Of a DNA stretch of 51,505 nt, positions 32,507-41,867 are shown one piece after another. A program made the position numbers and the translations under genes. This DNA is from Bacteroidota bacterium (GTDB lineage Bacteria; Bacteroidota; Ignavibacteria; UBA10030; UBA8401), in the NCBI GenBank assembly GCA_019455105.1, contig JACFMZ010000002.1, forward strand, positions 1 to 51,505, in the 5' to 3' direction. Each line of letters opens with the position of its first letter. Positions within the stretch are counted from its first letter, which is position 1. The notes under the pieces were generated by a model that made no database searches, was not told the DNA's origin, and saw only the letters and a list, made by a program, of their open reading frames with translations.

Positions 32507-34462
32507 TTATTTGCCGGTTCCAAAAGATAATTTAACATTCGATCCTTTGGGTGATACTCTTAAGTATCCCTGCATTTCTTGGTGAAGAGCAGAGCAGAAA
32601 TCCGTGCAATAGAACGGATAAATTCCTTCTGCTTTCGGTTCCCATTTTAAAGTTTCGGTTGCACCGGGTAAAATAAGTAATTCAGAGTTCGGTGCTCCCT
32701 TTACGGCGAAGCCGTGCGGAATATCCCAATCTTGTTCAAGATTTGTTACGTGGAAATAGACGACATCGCCGACTTTAATTCCTTCAATATTATCGGGAGC
32801 AAAGTGTGTGCGAATGGTTGACATATACACATGCACTTCATTTCCGTTTCGAACGACGCGCGCATCTTTTTCCGCTTTAATGCCGTACGGATGCTGATTT
32901 TCTTCAATCTTATAAATTTTCTTTGAGTTCTTCATAATAATATCGGCGGGAATAGCCTGTGCGTAATGCGGTTCGCCGATCGTCGGAAAATCTAACAGCA
33001 GTTTCATTTTATCGCCGGAAATATCAATCAACTGTGCGGATTGGGTCAGTTCGGGACCGGTCGGTAAATATCGATCTTTGGTAATTTTATTAAGAGCTAC
33101 AACATATTTTCCCCACGGTTTTTTTGTATCGCCGCCGGGAATACATAAGTGACCAATAGAATAGTACGTCGGAATTCTATCCACAACTTCCCAGGTTCCG
33201 ACTTTCCATTTTACAATTTCGGAAGAAATAAAGTTCGACGTGTACGCATATCCTTTATCGTCAAATTCCGTATGAAGAGGTCCTAAGCCGGGATTTTGTA
33301 CTTCGCCGGCTACAACCGATTCATATTTTATCACCGGAATGCCGTCAATAGTTTTTTCAAACTCCTTATTCTCAATTGCTTTCAACATTTTCTCAAAAGA
33401 ATGCGCTGTAATGGTTGAAGAAAGTTTTCCTCCGGCAACAATGTATTCGCCGGTCGGGTTCACATCAACGCCGTGCGGAGATTTCGGTGTCGGCAGATAA
33501 TAAATCATTCCCGGGCATTCTTCGGGCAGAAGAACCTTTACGCTGGTTTTTTTATTTGAAACGCCCATGTGTTTCTTTTCATCATAGCGATTAATAAAAT
33601 AATCGGCGCTGACGGTTTTTGCTTTTCCTTTGGCTGCGTATTCTTCGGCTTTCTTCCAGTTAATAGCGGCAATAAAATCTTTGTCATGCTGTGAGGCATT
33701 CACTTCTAATAATGTGTTTGCCTGCTCGGTGTTGTAACTGGTAAAAAATGCCCAATCGTGCGACGGACCTTTTCCGGAATGAGAAAGATCATAATCAAAG
33801 CCGGGAACTAAAATTTGAAAAGCAATATCCATGGCGCCGTCTTTTGCCACTTTTACAAAGCTGATAGTTCCTTTGAAATTTTCTTTGTATGATTTAATCG
33901 GAACATCTTTGTTGGGAATCGGAACGCTGAAACGAGTTGAAGCAACAACGTACTCTGTATTTTCGGTGAGGAACGGCGAACCGTGATTTCCTGCCGAGTT
34001 CGGAATTTCAATAATCTCTGCAGTGGTAAAGGTAGAGAGATCCATTCTGGCAATTCGCGGCGTGTTGTTACCGTTAATGAACAGCCATCGTCCGTCGGCA
34101 ACACCGTCGGTCTGCGACAATTCCGGATGGTGCGCATCATCCCATGGAATAAAACCATGCGTAGTCATCAGCATCGGTTTTGATTCTTCAGAGTAACCCC
34201 ATGCCTTTTCAGGATCTTGAGAGAATACGGGAATCACTCTAAACAATCTTCCGCTGGGCAGACCATAGACGCCAACCTGTCCGCTGAAGCCGCCGGAAGT
34301 GAAAAGATAAAAATCATCGTACGTTCCGGGCGGAACATATACTTTTGCTGCCTCATCGCCGGTCGTAAGATTTTTTGAATCTTGACAACTGTAATGTACC
34401 ACCGTAAATGCCGCTAAGAGTAGAACGGCATAGAGAGTGTTCTTGAGGTATTTTTTGTTCAT
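32507..34462 (-). CDS. nosZ: Nitrous-oxide reductase, Sec-dependent clade II type
   Basis: The 651-residue enzyme reduces N2O to N2 in the periplasm. The N-terminus is a Sec or lipoprotein signal (KYLKNTLYAVLLLAAFTVVH, then YSC) without twin arginine, as in clade II. The seven CuZ histidines can be seen in DAHHPE (two), GPSHDW, SPHGVD, GPLHTEF, SIGHLC and EPHYAQ. The C-terminal cupredoxin domain holds the CuA ligands in FYCTDFCSALHQEMQGYLRV (Cys, Cys, His, Met). It is preceded by a cytochrome c gene (28 bases) that may be its electron donor. Confidence 0.96.
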   Translation of the reverse strand: MNKKYLKNTLYAVLLLAAFTVVHYSCQDSKNLTTGDEAAKVYVPPGTYDDFYLFTSGGFSGQVGVYGLPSGRLFRVIPVFSQDPEKAWGYSEESKPMLMTTHGFIPWDDAHHPELSQTDGVADGRWLFINGNNTPRIARMDLSTFTTAEIIEIPNSAGNHGSPFLTENTEYVVASTRFSVPIPNKDVPIKSYKENFKGTISFVKVAKDGAMDIAFQILVPGFDYDLSHSGKGPSHDWAFFTSYNTEQANTLLEVNASQHDKDFIAAINWKKAEEYAAKGKAKTVSADYFINRYDEKKHMGVSNKKTSVKVLLPEECPGMIYYLPTPKSPHGVDVNPTGEYIVAGGKLSSTITAHSFEKMLKAIENKEFEKTIDGIPVIKYESVVAGEVQNPGLGPLHTEFDDKGYAYTSNFISSEIVKWKVGTWEVVDRIPTYYSIGHLCIPGGDTKKPWGKYVVALNKITKDRYLPTGPELTQSAQLIDISGDKMKLLLDFPTIGEPHYAQAIPADIIMKNSKKIYKIEENQHPYGIKAEKDARVVRNGNEVHVYMSTIRTHFAPDNIEGIKVGDVVYFHVTNLEQDWDIPHGFAVKGAPNSELLILPGATETLKWEPKAEGIYPFYCTDFCSALHQEMQGYLRVSPKGSNVKLSFGTGK

Positions 34463-34490
34463 TGCTGCTCCTTGAAATTGTTTTGTGGGT

Positions 34491-34967
34491 TTATTTTTTA
34501 GCTTTTAAGCCTTCATCGAGAACTCTAAAGTATTCAAGCAATTCTCTCGCATCTTGAAGATTAACGTTCTGGTTTGTCATTCGTTGTAAATAGACGGCAA
34601 GCATTTGTTTTGCGTGCGGGTGTTTATCAATGTTTTCATCCGGATTCAGCACCATGTTCATAAAAAATTCCGGTGTTACTCGTTCCAAAACATTTCGCTG
34701 CGCCGGTCCGACATAGCGTTCATCAAGTTTATGGCATGAAGCACATTTTGATTCAAAAATCTTTTCTCCCTTTGCCGCCATTTTTTTATCAATTGCGCCG
34801 AGAACAACTTTTTCTTTTACCGGACCAAAACCGTTTTCTTTTTCCCATGCCGAAAGCTCCGGTTCCGAAGTTTTTGCTGTGCTCTTTTTATTGGAACTGT
34901 CACCGCATCCGGCAAGCATTAAAATCGAAAGAGACATAAATGCTGCGGATAAAATAAATTTTTTCAT
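34491..34967 (-). CDS. Lipid-anchored c-type cytochrome of the nos cluster
   Basis: The 158-residue protein has a lipobox (LMLAGCGDS, Cys21), a charged linker, one haem c site CASCHKLDERYVGP (about 75-88) and Met residues in the tail that could be the axial ligand (HAKQMLAVYLQRM). It is first in the nos transcript, and clade II clusters often carry such cytochromes, so it probably feeds electrons to NosZ. An AGGAG motif precedes the start. Confidence 0.88.
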   Translation of the reverse strand: MKKFILSAAFMSLSILMLAGCGDSSNKKSTAKTSEPELSAWEKENGFGPVKEKVVLGAIDKKMAAKGEKIFESKCASCHKLDERYVGPAQRNVLERVTPEFFMNMVLNPDENIDKHPHAKQMLAVYLQRMTNQNVNLQDARELLEYFRVLDEGLKAKK

Positions 34968-35264
34968 TTGTTACTCCTGCTTAATGGTATAGATAGTGAA
35001 ATGTGAATACAGTAAACCTTACTGAATAGTACGACAGAACTACGAAGATTAAAATACGAAAAAATGAGCTAAGAATCGACAACTTTATAACGTTCAAAAC
35101 TCACTATTGTCGAAGATTTCTAAAAGCGTGAATTCTGTTAACAGGAAGGCGGTGAAAATAATTCTCCAAAATAAAATTACATTCGTGCAATTTTCAAAAA
35201 ACTTAGTTACTTTTCTCATTGTATTTATTGATAAATTCCGTTGTTTTGATAAAAATTGGAAATC
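34968..35264. other. Divergent intergenic region between the nos cluster and the ClC gene
   Basis: About 297 bases are non-coding and AT-rich. It should hold the nos promoter (minus) and the ClC promoter (plus). I looked for an FNR/CRP-like TTGAT-N4-ATCAA dyad and found none that is convincing. Confidence 0.5.
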
Positions 35265-36662
35265 ATGAAAAGAATCCCTGTGCTGATACGAAAATATCTC
35301 AGCGCTGAAAACATTGAAAAATTAAAAACATTCTCCCAGCATATTCCGCTTCAATCAATTCCATTATGGATTGCCTCAGCAATTACAGCATTAACGGCAG
35401 TTGCTTATTCAATGATATTTACATACGCGGAAAATTTTAGAATTTATCTGTCGGCACAACATCCCTATCTTTTTTTTATTATTACGCCGGCCAGCTTTTT
35501 TCTTTCCTGGTATTTTGTCTATCAATTTTCGCCGTTTGCCAGCGGCAGCGGCATTCCGCAGTTAATGGCGGCCGTGGAATTATCCGATCAAAAAAAATCA
35601 CCGGCAATTTTCAGTCTGCTGAATGCCAAAATATTTCTTGTAAAAATTATCAGCAGCATTACGGCAATTTTAGGAGGCGCGGTTATCGGGCGCGAAGGAC
35701 CGACGCTGCAGCTTTCCGGTTCTATTTTTTATTATACGCACCGCTGGCTTCCTGAACGCTGGCCAAAGTTTTCGCGCAAGGTAATGTTAATTACCGGCGG
35801 CGCGGCAGGGCTTTCCGCCGCTTTTAATACTCCGCTCGGCGGAATTGTTTTTGTTATTGAAGAGCTAACGCGTACGCACATTACCACGTTTCGCACAGCG
35901 GTTTTTTCGGCAGTGATAATTGCGGGAATGACGGCGCAATTAATTCTCGGTCCGTATTTATATATCGGATATCCTACAATTGTTGTTGAAGGATATCAAA
36001 CAATTCTGTGGTCGGGATTAATCGGAATAATTATTGCGCCGATCGGAATTTTTTATACCTCCATTGTGTACAATATTATGCGATGGCGGAAAACCGTAAA
36101 AAGTTTTAAAAAGCAGATATTGTATTCTCTTTCATTCGGATTTGCCGTGGCGCTCTTTATGTTTTTTGTCGGCTCGGAAAGCTGCGGTTCGGGAAGAGAA
36201 TTATTTACTCATTTACTGTTCACACCGGGTGCCGAAGTGAATGTGCAGACGGCTCTTTCAAGAATTGTTACATCAATCTTTTCTTATTCAAACGGTTCTG
36301 CCGGCGGTGTTTTTTCACCGGCATTGGGAACCGGCGCCGGGCTTGCTTCGCTGCTGGCTCAGTTGTTTCATGTTTCTACGGCGTATCATAATATGTTAAT
36401 CCTTGCAGGCATGTGCAGTTTTCTTACCGTGGTAACTGGTTCTCCGTTTACTTCCGCAATCATTGTGCTGGAAATGACGGATCGCCATTCAGCAATTTTT
36501 CATTTAATGCTGGCGGCAATGCTGTCGCATCTAACGGCGCGCTTAATGCAGAAAGAATCTTTTTATGAACGGATTAAACATGACTTTTTGAAATTATACT
36601 CAGCCGATGAACAGAAAGCAATTATTCCGGAGAAACCTGCGAAGACTTCAGCCAGTGCGTAA
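35265..36662 (+). CDS. ClC-family chloride channel or H+/Cl- antiporter
   Basis: The 465-residue membrane protein shows the selectivity-filter motifs GSGIPQL (about residue 93), GREGPTLQ with the gating Glu (about 144), and GVFSPALGTGAG (about 345), plus the region FNTPLGGIVFVIEELTR where transporters carry the internal proton Glu; the Glu is present, so an antiporter is plausible. The ATG at 35265 is preferred over the TTG 9 bases upstream. The gene's 3' end overlaps the convergent hydrolase gene by 41 bases. Confidence 0.92.
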   Translation: MKRIPVLIRKYLSAENIEKLKTFSQHIPLQSIPLWIASAITALTAVAYSMIFTYAENFRIYLSAQHPYLFFIITPASFFLSWYFVYQFSPFASGSGIPQLMAAVELSDQKKSPAIFSLLNAKIFLVKIISSITAILGGAVIGREGPTLQLSGSIFYYTHRWLPERWPKFSRKVMLITGGAAGLSAAFNTPLGGIVFVIEELTRTHITTFRTAVFSAVIIAGMTAQLILGPYLYIGYPTIVVEGYQTILWSGLIGIIIAPIGIFYTSIVYNIMRWRKTVKSFKKQILYSLSFGFAVALFMFFVGSESCGSGRELFTHLLFTPGAEVNVQTALSRIVTSIFSYSNGSAGGVFSPALGTGAGLASLLAQLFHVSTAYHNMLILAGMCSFLTVVTGSPFTSAIIVLEMTDRHSAIFHLMLAAMLSHLTARLMQKESFYERIKHDFLKLYSADEQKAIIPEKPAKTSASA

Positions 36663-37560
36663 AAAATTTTATCACCCGCTTTTCATATTCTTTCTTTCCC
36701 ACCTCGTACACATTGTTATGATTTGCCGCCGCAACGAACCATAATTCTTTCGGCTCGTTGGCGGCAACAAATAATTCCTGACTATATTGGTACTTAATAA
36801 ATTTATCTTCAATTCCGTGAATGAAGAAAATAGGAACGTGAATATTGCCGACGGAAGAAAGAGGCGAAACTTCCCGATGTTTAAATTTTGCAATTTTTTC
36901 CGAGCGCTTCATGGAAATATTCCGCAGAAAATGCCACGGCAGACGAAGCAATCGTTTCTGATAATCAACCGTAATTTGCCGGAGCGTTGCAAAGCATGCT
37001 TCGGAAATAACGGCGGAAATCATCGGTTCAATACTTGCCGCCTGCACGGCGATTGCCGCCCCCATAGATGTTCCGAAGACGCCGATTTTTCCGATGGGAA
37101 TTCCATGTTTTTCGCCCCGCTCTTTTACCGCATCAATGGCTTTTTGCACATCATACTTTTCGTAATAACCGTACGTGCAGTAATTTCCGCCGCTCTTTCC
37201 GTGCGCACGCGAATCATACAATAATACGTTGAACTGATTGTTGTGAAAAATTTTTGCCAGAAGCAGCCCGCTGATTTTGTTATCGCCGACGCCGTGCAGA
37301 TAGATGATGGTGGCTTTTGGTTTTTCGGCAGGAATGAACCAAGCGGCAAGTTTTGTTTTATTATCGGCGGCAGTGAAAAAAAATTCGTCGTAGGTTAAAT
37401 CCAGCTCATTCGGCGCTGTCGGCTCGCCGCGATGCTCGTAAAATTCCGCACTTCGTCTCCGCGGATGCAGCATCATAATGGGACCGATAACAAAGACCAA
37501 TGCCGAAACCGTCAGCAGAAAAGTTAGAGCAAGGAGGATGAGAAAAAGAAGCAGGCTCAT
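36622..37560 (-). CDS. Membrane-anchored alpha/beta hydrolase
   Basis: The 312-residue protein has an N-terminal membrane segment (LLLFLILLALTFLLTVSALV) and a serine hydrolase fold: TIIYLHGVGDNK, YDSRAHGKSGG, nucleophile GTSMGAA (Ser near 165), acid in FIHGIEDKFI, and His in AANHNNVYEVG. It resembles the BAAT/YqkD-type hydrolases with unknown substrate. Its ATG overlaps the aminotransferase stop by 4 bases, and its end overlaps the convergent ClC gene by 41. Confidence 0.85.
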   Translation of the reverse strand: MSLLLFLILLALTFLLTVSALVFVIGPIMMLHPRRRSAEFYEHRGEPTAPNELDLTYDEFFFTAADNKTKLAAWFIPAEKPKATIIYLHGVGDNKISGLLLAKIFHNNQFNVLLYDSRAHGKSGGNYCTYGYYEKYDVQKAIDAVKERGEKHGIPIGKIGVFGTSMGAAIAVQAASIEPMISAVISEACFATLRQITVDYQKRLLRLPWHFLRNISMKRSEKIAKFKHREVSPLSSVGNIHVPIFFIHGIEDKFIKYQYSQELFVAANEPKELWFVAAANHNNVYEVGKKEYEKRVIKFFTHWLKSSQVSPE

Positions 37561-38702
37561 GAAAATTCCTCATTCAGCGAACGGAACATAGAAAGAAAAA
37601 CCGAGATATCTTCTTCCGAATTGTAAAAGTGAGGTGCAATGCGAATCATTCCTTCGCGCATTGAAACAATAATATTTTGTTCCGAAAGTTCTTGAAATAT
37701 TTCCTTCGCTTTAGGATGCTGCACGGTAACAATGCCGGCGCGTTCGCCGGTATGATGAGGCGTAATAATTTTGCATCCCATTTCTTCCGCCGATGAAAAA
37801 ATTTTTTCCGTAATGGAATGAATGTGCGATTGAATTGCTTCAATTCCAATTTCTAATAGTGTCTGCGTTGATTTGCCGAGAGCGGCAACGGCAAGATAAC
37901 TCTGCGTGCCGTTTTCGTAGCGCCGCGCGGTTTCGTCAAAATCAATGCGGTAATTTAAAAAATCGCTGAAGAAATTTTTATTGCTCGTCCATCCGGCATT
38001 TGCCTGGTGAATGCGCTGCTGCAATTCTTCCGTGAGATAAATGAAACCTAATCCCATCAATCCCATCAACCATTTATGCCCTCCGCAGGAAAGAAAATCA
38101 ATCTGAAAATTTTGTACGTCCATCGGTGAAACACCGAGCCCCTGAATGGCATCAACGCAGAAAAGAATTTGTTTCTCTCTGCACAGTTTGCCGATTGTTT
38201 CTAAGTCCGCTTTGTAGCCGCTGAGAAACTGCACAAAAGAAAGAGAGAGAAGTTTCGTCTTCGGTGTTATTAATTTTTCAATTTCTTCAATGTAAATTTT
38301 TCCGTTATCGGTGCGAACAAAATCAATTTCCACGCCGGACCGTTTTAAATTTAAAAACGGAACAACGTTTGCCGGAAATTCGCTGTCGTTCAATAAAATC
38401 CTGTCGCCCGATTTCCATTCCAAGCCGTTGGCAAGAATATTCAATCCTTCGGAAGTATTCTGCACAAAGCCGATCCGCTCCGCCGAAGCATTCAGTATTT
38501 TGGCGAGATTTTCTTTCAGCAGCGCCGACGCCCGCTGTGTTTCAAGAAACGGATCAATACTGCCGACGGTTCGGCTTTCAAGAAAGGCGTCAACAGCATG
38601 ATTCACGCGCGTAGAAAGGGGACTGATGGCGGCGTGATTTAAATAAATTTTTCCGGTGAGCAGATGCGGAAACCACGAACGATATTGTTGAAGGTTATAC
38701 AT
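37557..38702 (-). CDS. Class V aminotransferase (cysteine desulfurase/NifS-like fold)
   Basis: The PLP enzyme begins YNLQQYRSWFPHLLTGKIYL then NHAAISPLS, and the PLP-binding Lys lies in LSCGGHKWLMG, with the preceding VDAIQGLG aspartate region. NGTQSYLAVAALG and the C-terminal MREGMIRIAPHFYNSEED are typical. It could be a cysteine desulfurase, kynureninase-like or isopenicillin-epimerase-like enzyme; the substrate cannot be fixed. The start at 38702 is chosen because the upstream extension to 38870 overlaps the divergent glycosyltransferase and lacks family similarity. Confidence 0.85.
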   Translation of the reverse strand: MYNLQQYRSWFPHLLTGKIYLNHAAISPLSTRVNHAVDAFLESRTVGSIDPFLETQRASALLKENLAKILNASAERIGFVQNTSEGLNILANGLEWKSGDRILLNDSEFPANVVPFLNLKRSGVEIDFVRTDNGKIYIEEIEKLITPKTKLLSLSFVQFLSGYKADLETIGKLCREKQILFCVDAIQGLGVSPMDVQNFQIDFLSCGGHKWLMGLMGLGFIYLTEELQQRIHQANAGWTSNKNFFSDFLNYRIDFDETARRYENGTQSYLAVAALGKSTQTLLEIGIEAIQSHIHSITEKIFSSAEEMGCKIITPHHTGERAGIVTVQHPKAKEIFQELSEQNIIVSMREGMIRIAPHFYNSEEDISVFLSMFRSLNEEFS

Positions 38703-38759
38703 ACGTATAGAGAATATAACCGAAGATGAAAAATGAAGCAAGTTTCGTATATTCAAACA

Positions 38760-39857
38760 ATGAAAACAGCAATTGTTCACGACTGGCTTACCGGAATGCG
38801 GGGCGGCGAAAAATGTCTCGAAGTATTGTGCGAACTTTTTCCCGACGCGCCGATTTATACCCTGCTTCATAACCGCGGAGCAATGTCGCCGCTGATTGAA
38901 TCAAAAAAAATTATCACATCATTTATTCAGCACCTTCCGTTGAAAGAAAAAAAATATCGTTCGTATCTTCCGCTTTTTCCGCTGGCGATTGAACAGTTTG
39001 ATTTTTCAGAATATGATCTTGTCATTTCCACAAGTCATGCCGTTGCCAAAGGAGCGAAAGTAAAAAACGGAATTCACATTTGTTACTGCCATACGCCCAT
39101 GCGTTATGTGTGGGAAATGTATGATGAATATTTCGGAAAAGGGAAAGCCGGCGTGTTCACCCGCTCCGCAATGCACTGCGTTGCACCGTATCTCCGCCGA
39201 TGGGATGTGCGAACGGCAGATCGCGTTCATTATTATATTGCGAATTCCGAAAATGTACGAAAGCGTATTCAGGAACATTACCACCGCGAAGCTGAAGTAA
39301 TTTTTCCGCCTGTTGATACGGAGCTCTTTTCTCTTTCGGAAAAGAATGAAGAGTACTTTTTGATGGTGAGTGCTCTTGTTCCATATAAAAAAGTTGAACT
39401 GGCGGTTTCGGTCTTCAATGCGAACAAGAAAAAACTTTTTATCATCGGGAAAGGACCGGAAGAACGAAAACTTCGCGCAATGGCAAATTCCAATATTGAA
39501 TTTCTCGGATGGCGAAGCGATGAGGAACTGCAGCGCTATTATTCTGCCTGCGCTGCATTAATTTTCCCCGGTGAAGAGGATTTCGGCATCGTTCCGTTGG
39601 AAGCAATGGCATGCGGAAAACCGGTGATTGCTTTCGGCAAAGGAGGCGCGCTGGAAACCGTGGCGGAAGGGAAAACAGGAATATTTTTCTATCAGCAAAC
39701 CGAAGAATCGCTTCAGCAGGCGATTCAGCTATTTCAGAACACAAAATTTTATCCGCAATCCATCAGGAAACATGCGCTGCAATTTTCCCGCCCGATGTAT
39801 AAGCAAAAAATGAAAGCATTTATAGAATCAAAGCTCCCAAAACCTCTTAATCTATAA
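38760..39857 (+). CDS. Glycosyltransferase family 4
   Basis: The 365-residue protein starts MKTAIVHDWLTGMRGGEKCL, a common N-terminus of GT4 enzymes, and has the C-terminal donor-binding half: LIIGKGPEERK-like FIIGKGPEERKLRAMA, FLGWRSDEELQRYYSACAAL, and EEDFGIVPLEAMACGKPVIA, with the E-x7-E nucleotide-sugar motif. It probably transfers a sugar in polysaccharide or glycolipid synthesis. The ATG at 38760 fits the family start; a Met 27 bases upstream is less likely. CGTATATT 16 bases upstream may be the -10 region. Confidence 0.9.
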   Translation: MKTAIVHDWLTGMRGGEKCLEVLCELFPDAPIYTLLHNRGAMSPLIESKKIITSFIQHLPLKEKKYRSYLPLFPLAIEQFDFSEYDLVISTSHAVAKGAKVKNGIHICYCHTPMRYVWEMYDEYFGKGKAGVFTRSAMHCVAPYLRRWDVRTADRVHYYIANSENVRKRIQEHYHREAEVIFPPVDTELFSLSEKNEEYFLMVSALVPYKKVELAVSVFNANKKKLFIIGKGPEERKLRAMANSNIEFLGWRSDEELQRYYSACAALIFPGEEDFGIVPLEAMACGKPVIAFGKGGALETVAEGKTGIFFYQQTEESLQQAIQLFQNTKFYPQSIRKHALQFSRPMYKQKMKAFIESKLPKPLNL

Positions 39858-39890
39858 GCAGTTGGAGTGAATTGACGGTTGAAAATTACG

Positions 39891-39919
39891 TTGACTCTCT
39901 AAATGGATTTTTCTATATT
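39891..39919 (+). promoter_or_regulatory. Sigma70-like promoter of the M23-atp block
   Basis: TTGACT (39891-39896), a 17-base spacer and TATATT (39914-39919) make a near-consensus promoter about 45 bases before the M23 peptidase start. The two elements lie in an interrupted dyad (GACTCT..AAAT and ATTTAGAGTC), which could be an operator. Confidence 0.65.
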
Positions 39920-39963
39920 TAGAGTCCTGTTTACTGTGTTTAATAGTACTTTTGAAAGTTAAA

Positions 39964-40848
39964 ATGTCATCTAACGGACAGAAGCATCATTCTTCAAAAA
40001 AAGATATTTATGAAATTGTCGTCATTCCGTCCGGCGATGCAGCAGCTACAAAATCATTTAAAATTTCACGAAACGGAATAATTTTTGGAAGTATCGGCGT
40101 CGTACTTTTAATAGTGATTATAACGGCTGCAGTGATGTTGTATTCGCCGGTGAATGATTATCTGCCGATTTCAGAACAGCAATTGACCCGCCGGTACGGC
40201 GGACAAATTGTTGACGTTCAGCATAAATTAATTTCTCTTTCGGAAGAAGTGTTGGTGTTAAGAGAGTACAACCGAAAATTACGATTTGCTCTCGGACAGG
40301 AAGCGCCGAGCGATACATTGTTGTTCGCAGGAATTCCGGATGAAGATGAACAAGATTTTGCTCCGGCACCGTCTTCCATAGAAACAGAAGAAACGCAGAA
40401 CCGTAACACGGATGAAACAAGTTTGCGAAAGCCGACCGTTTCGTTTGTAAAAGAATTTTCATACAAGCCGGACTTTCCGATAATTTCTCCGGTTGCCAGT
40501 TATATTTCAAGAACATATCAAGCTCAAAGCGGTCATGAGGGAATTGATTTTGCCGGTAAACCCGGCTCGTTGATTATCGCGCCGGCAGATGGATATATAA
40601 TTTTTTCCGGATGGACGCCCGATGACGGTTATACATTTGTCATGGCACATGGAAACGGTTATGCAACGGTGTATAAACATAATCAATCCATTTTAAGAAA
40701 GACCGGTGAGTTTATAAAACGCGGTGAAACTATTGCGCTGCTGGGAAATTCAGGCATAACAAGTTACGGTCCGCATTTACATTTTGAAGTGTGGAAAGAT
40801 GGTCAATCGCAAAATCCTAATGATTATTTTATAGCGAGTACTTTATAA
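39964..40848 (+). CDS. M23-family peptidase with N-terminal membrane anchor
   Basis: The 294-residue protein has a short cytoplasmic tail, one membrane helix (IIFGSIGVVLLIVIITAAVM, about residues 39-58), a coiled-coil region and a C-terminal LytM/M23 domain with GHEGIDFAGKPGS (first zinc His and Asp) and GPHLHFEVWKDG (HxH). It would cut or remodel peptidoglycan cross-links. It is followed without gap by a bactofilin gene, a pairing known for cell-shape control. The ATG at 39964 is chosen over a TTG at 39952. Confidence 0.9.
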   Translation: MSSNGQKHHSSKKDIYEIVVIPSGDAAATKSFKISRNGIIFGSIGVVLLIVIITAAVMLYSPVNDYLPISEQQLTRRYGGQIVDVQHKLISLSEEVLVLREYNRKLRFALGQEAPSDTLLFAGIPDEDEQDFAPAPSSIETEETQNRNTDETSLRKPTVSFVKEFSYKPDFPIISPVASYISRTYQAQSGHEGIDFAGKPGSLIIAPADGYIIFSGWTPDDGYTFVMAHGNGYATVYKHNQSILRKTGEFIKRGETIALLGNSGITSYGPHLHFEVWKDGQSQNPNDYFIASTL

Positions 40849-41207
40849 TGGCAGAAAAGACATTCGTAAAAGATTTAAATCTGATCGGTGCCGGTACGAC
40901 CGTAGAAGGAAAAATTCGAACGCAGGGAAGTTTACGTCTCGATGGAAAAATGACCGGTGAAATTCATGCGGCAGAAAATCTTGCTATTGGAGCTACCGGC
41001 GAGATTGAAGGAATGATTAACGGAAAAAATATCACTGTCGGCGGAAAAGTAAAAGGAAATATTTCTGCGGTAGAGAAACTTGTGCTGGAAGGGAAGTCCG
41101 TTGTTAAAGGAGATATGCGGGCGGCGCGCTTGGTGATTGATGAAGGCGCAACGTTTGACGGCAAAATTTCCATGACCGAAAACCGTCCGGGCGGACAGGG
41201 ATATTAA
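40848..41207 (+). CDS. Bactofilin
   Basis: The 119-residue protein is a polymer-forming cytoskeletal protein: FVKDLNLIGAGTTVEGKIRT, GSLRLDGKMTGEIHA, IGATGEIEGMINGKNITVGG and similar six-residue beta-helix repeats with short polar tails. It probably scaffolds the M23 peptidase encoded upstream; the two genes share the A of TAATG. It is also the lead-in gene of the ATP synthase operon, as in several Bacteroidota/Chlorobiota genomes. Confidence 0.92.
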   Translation: MAEKTFVKDLNLIGAGTTVEGKIRTQGSLRLDGKMTGEIHAAENLAIGATGEIEGMINGKNITVGGKVKGNISAVEKLVLEGKSVVKGDMRAARLVIDEGATFDGKISMTENRPGGQGY

Positions 41208-41208
41208 T

Positions 41209-41460
41209 ATGAAACCGTCGGGCAGGGATGACGAAAAGCTCGGCGTAATGTTGCAATCGTTCAGTCCGTATTTAACGCTGGGAGCGCAGCTGGCTGTTTC
41301 TGTTGTTGTGTTTTTCTTTATCGGAAAATATCTCGACGAACATTTTAACACTGCCCCGTGGTTAATGATTGTTTTTGTTCTGCTCGGCATTGCCGGAGGA
41401 ATGATAAAGTTTTTCCGAACCGTGATGGAGCTTTCAAAGAAACAAGATGAGCAGAAATAA
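41209..41460 (+). CDS. atpZ: AtpZ-like F0F1 accessory membrane protein
   Basis: The 83-residue protein has two membrane helices (LTLGAQLAVSVVVFFFIGKY and WLMIVFVLLGIAGGMIKFFR) and the YLDEHFNTAP loop typical of AtpZ/AtpI-related small proteins that help Mg2+/Ca2+ uptake or F0 assembly. Its end overlaps the next gene by 14 bases. Confidence 0.82.
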   Translation: MKPSGRDDEKLGVMLQSFSPYLTLGAQLAVSVVVFFFIGKYLDEHFNTAPWLMIVFVLLGIAGGMIKFFRTVMELSKKQDEQK

Positions 41461-41863
41461 TTCTTTGAAATTAAATTTTCCTCTGCAGGTACTGATAACG
41501 GTGCTGGCTGCCGCAGGATTAAGCTTTTATCCGCTGAATGAATTCGGCGATTCGGAAATAATTAGCGGAAGCATTGCAGGGTTGATTCTCAGCACGGTTA
41601 ATGTGCTGCTTGGTTATGCTGCAATTGAATTTTCGTTTCATTCTTCCTATACGCATTTTATACAGATTGTGTTAGGCGGAATTGCCCTGAGAATGTTTTT
41701 CATCCTGTTTGTGCTGTTAGTGCTGATAGGAATTTTTAAGTTTCATATAGTTTCATTAATTACTTCGCTGTTTAGTTTGTATGTAATTTTTTTAGTGCTC
41801 GAAGTTTTTTACATACACAATCGATGGCAGCAAAAAATATCACAAAATACGGAAGTTCAATAG
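41447..41863 (+). CDS. AtpI-like membrane protein
   Basis: The 138-residue protein has four hydrophobic segments (FPLQVLITVLAAAGLSFYPL; IAGLILSTVNVLLGYAAIEF; IQIVLGGIALRMFFILFVLL; LITSLFSLYVIFLVLEVFYI). Position between atpZ and atpB and its topology fit an ATP synthase subunit I role; sequence similarity is weak, so this is inference. Confidence 0.7.
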   Translation: MSRNNSLKLNFPLQVLITVLAAAGLSFYPLNEFGDSEIISGSIAGLILSTVNVLLGYAAIEFSFHSSYTHFIQIVLGGIALRMFFILFVLLVLIGIFKFHIVSLITSLFSLYVIFLVLEVFYIHNRWQQKISQNTEVQ

Positions 41864-41867
41864 GCGA

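Noticed and set aside
34968-35264. FNR-like operator for the nos cluster
   Set aside because: TTGAT-like half-sites occur but none has a correctly spaced inverted partner.
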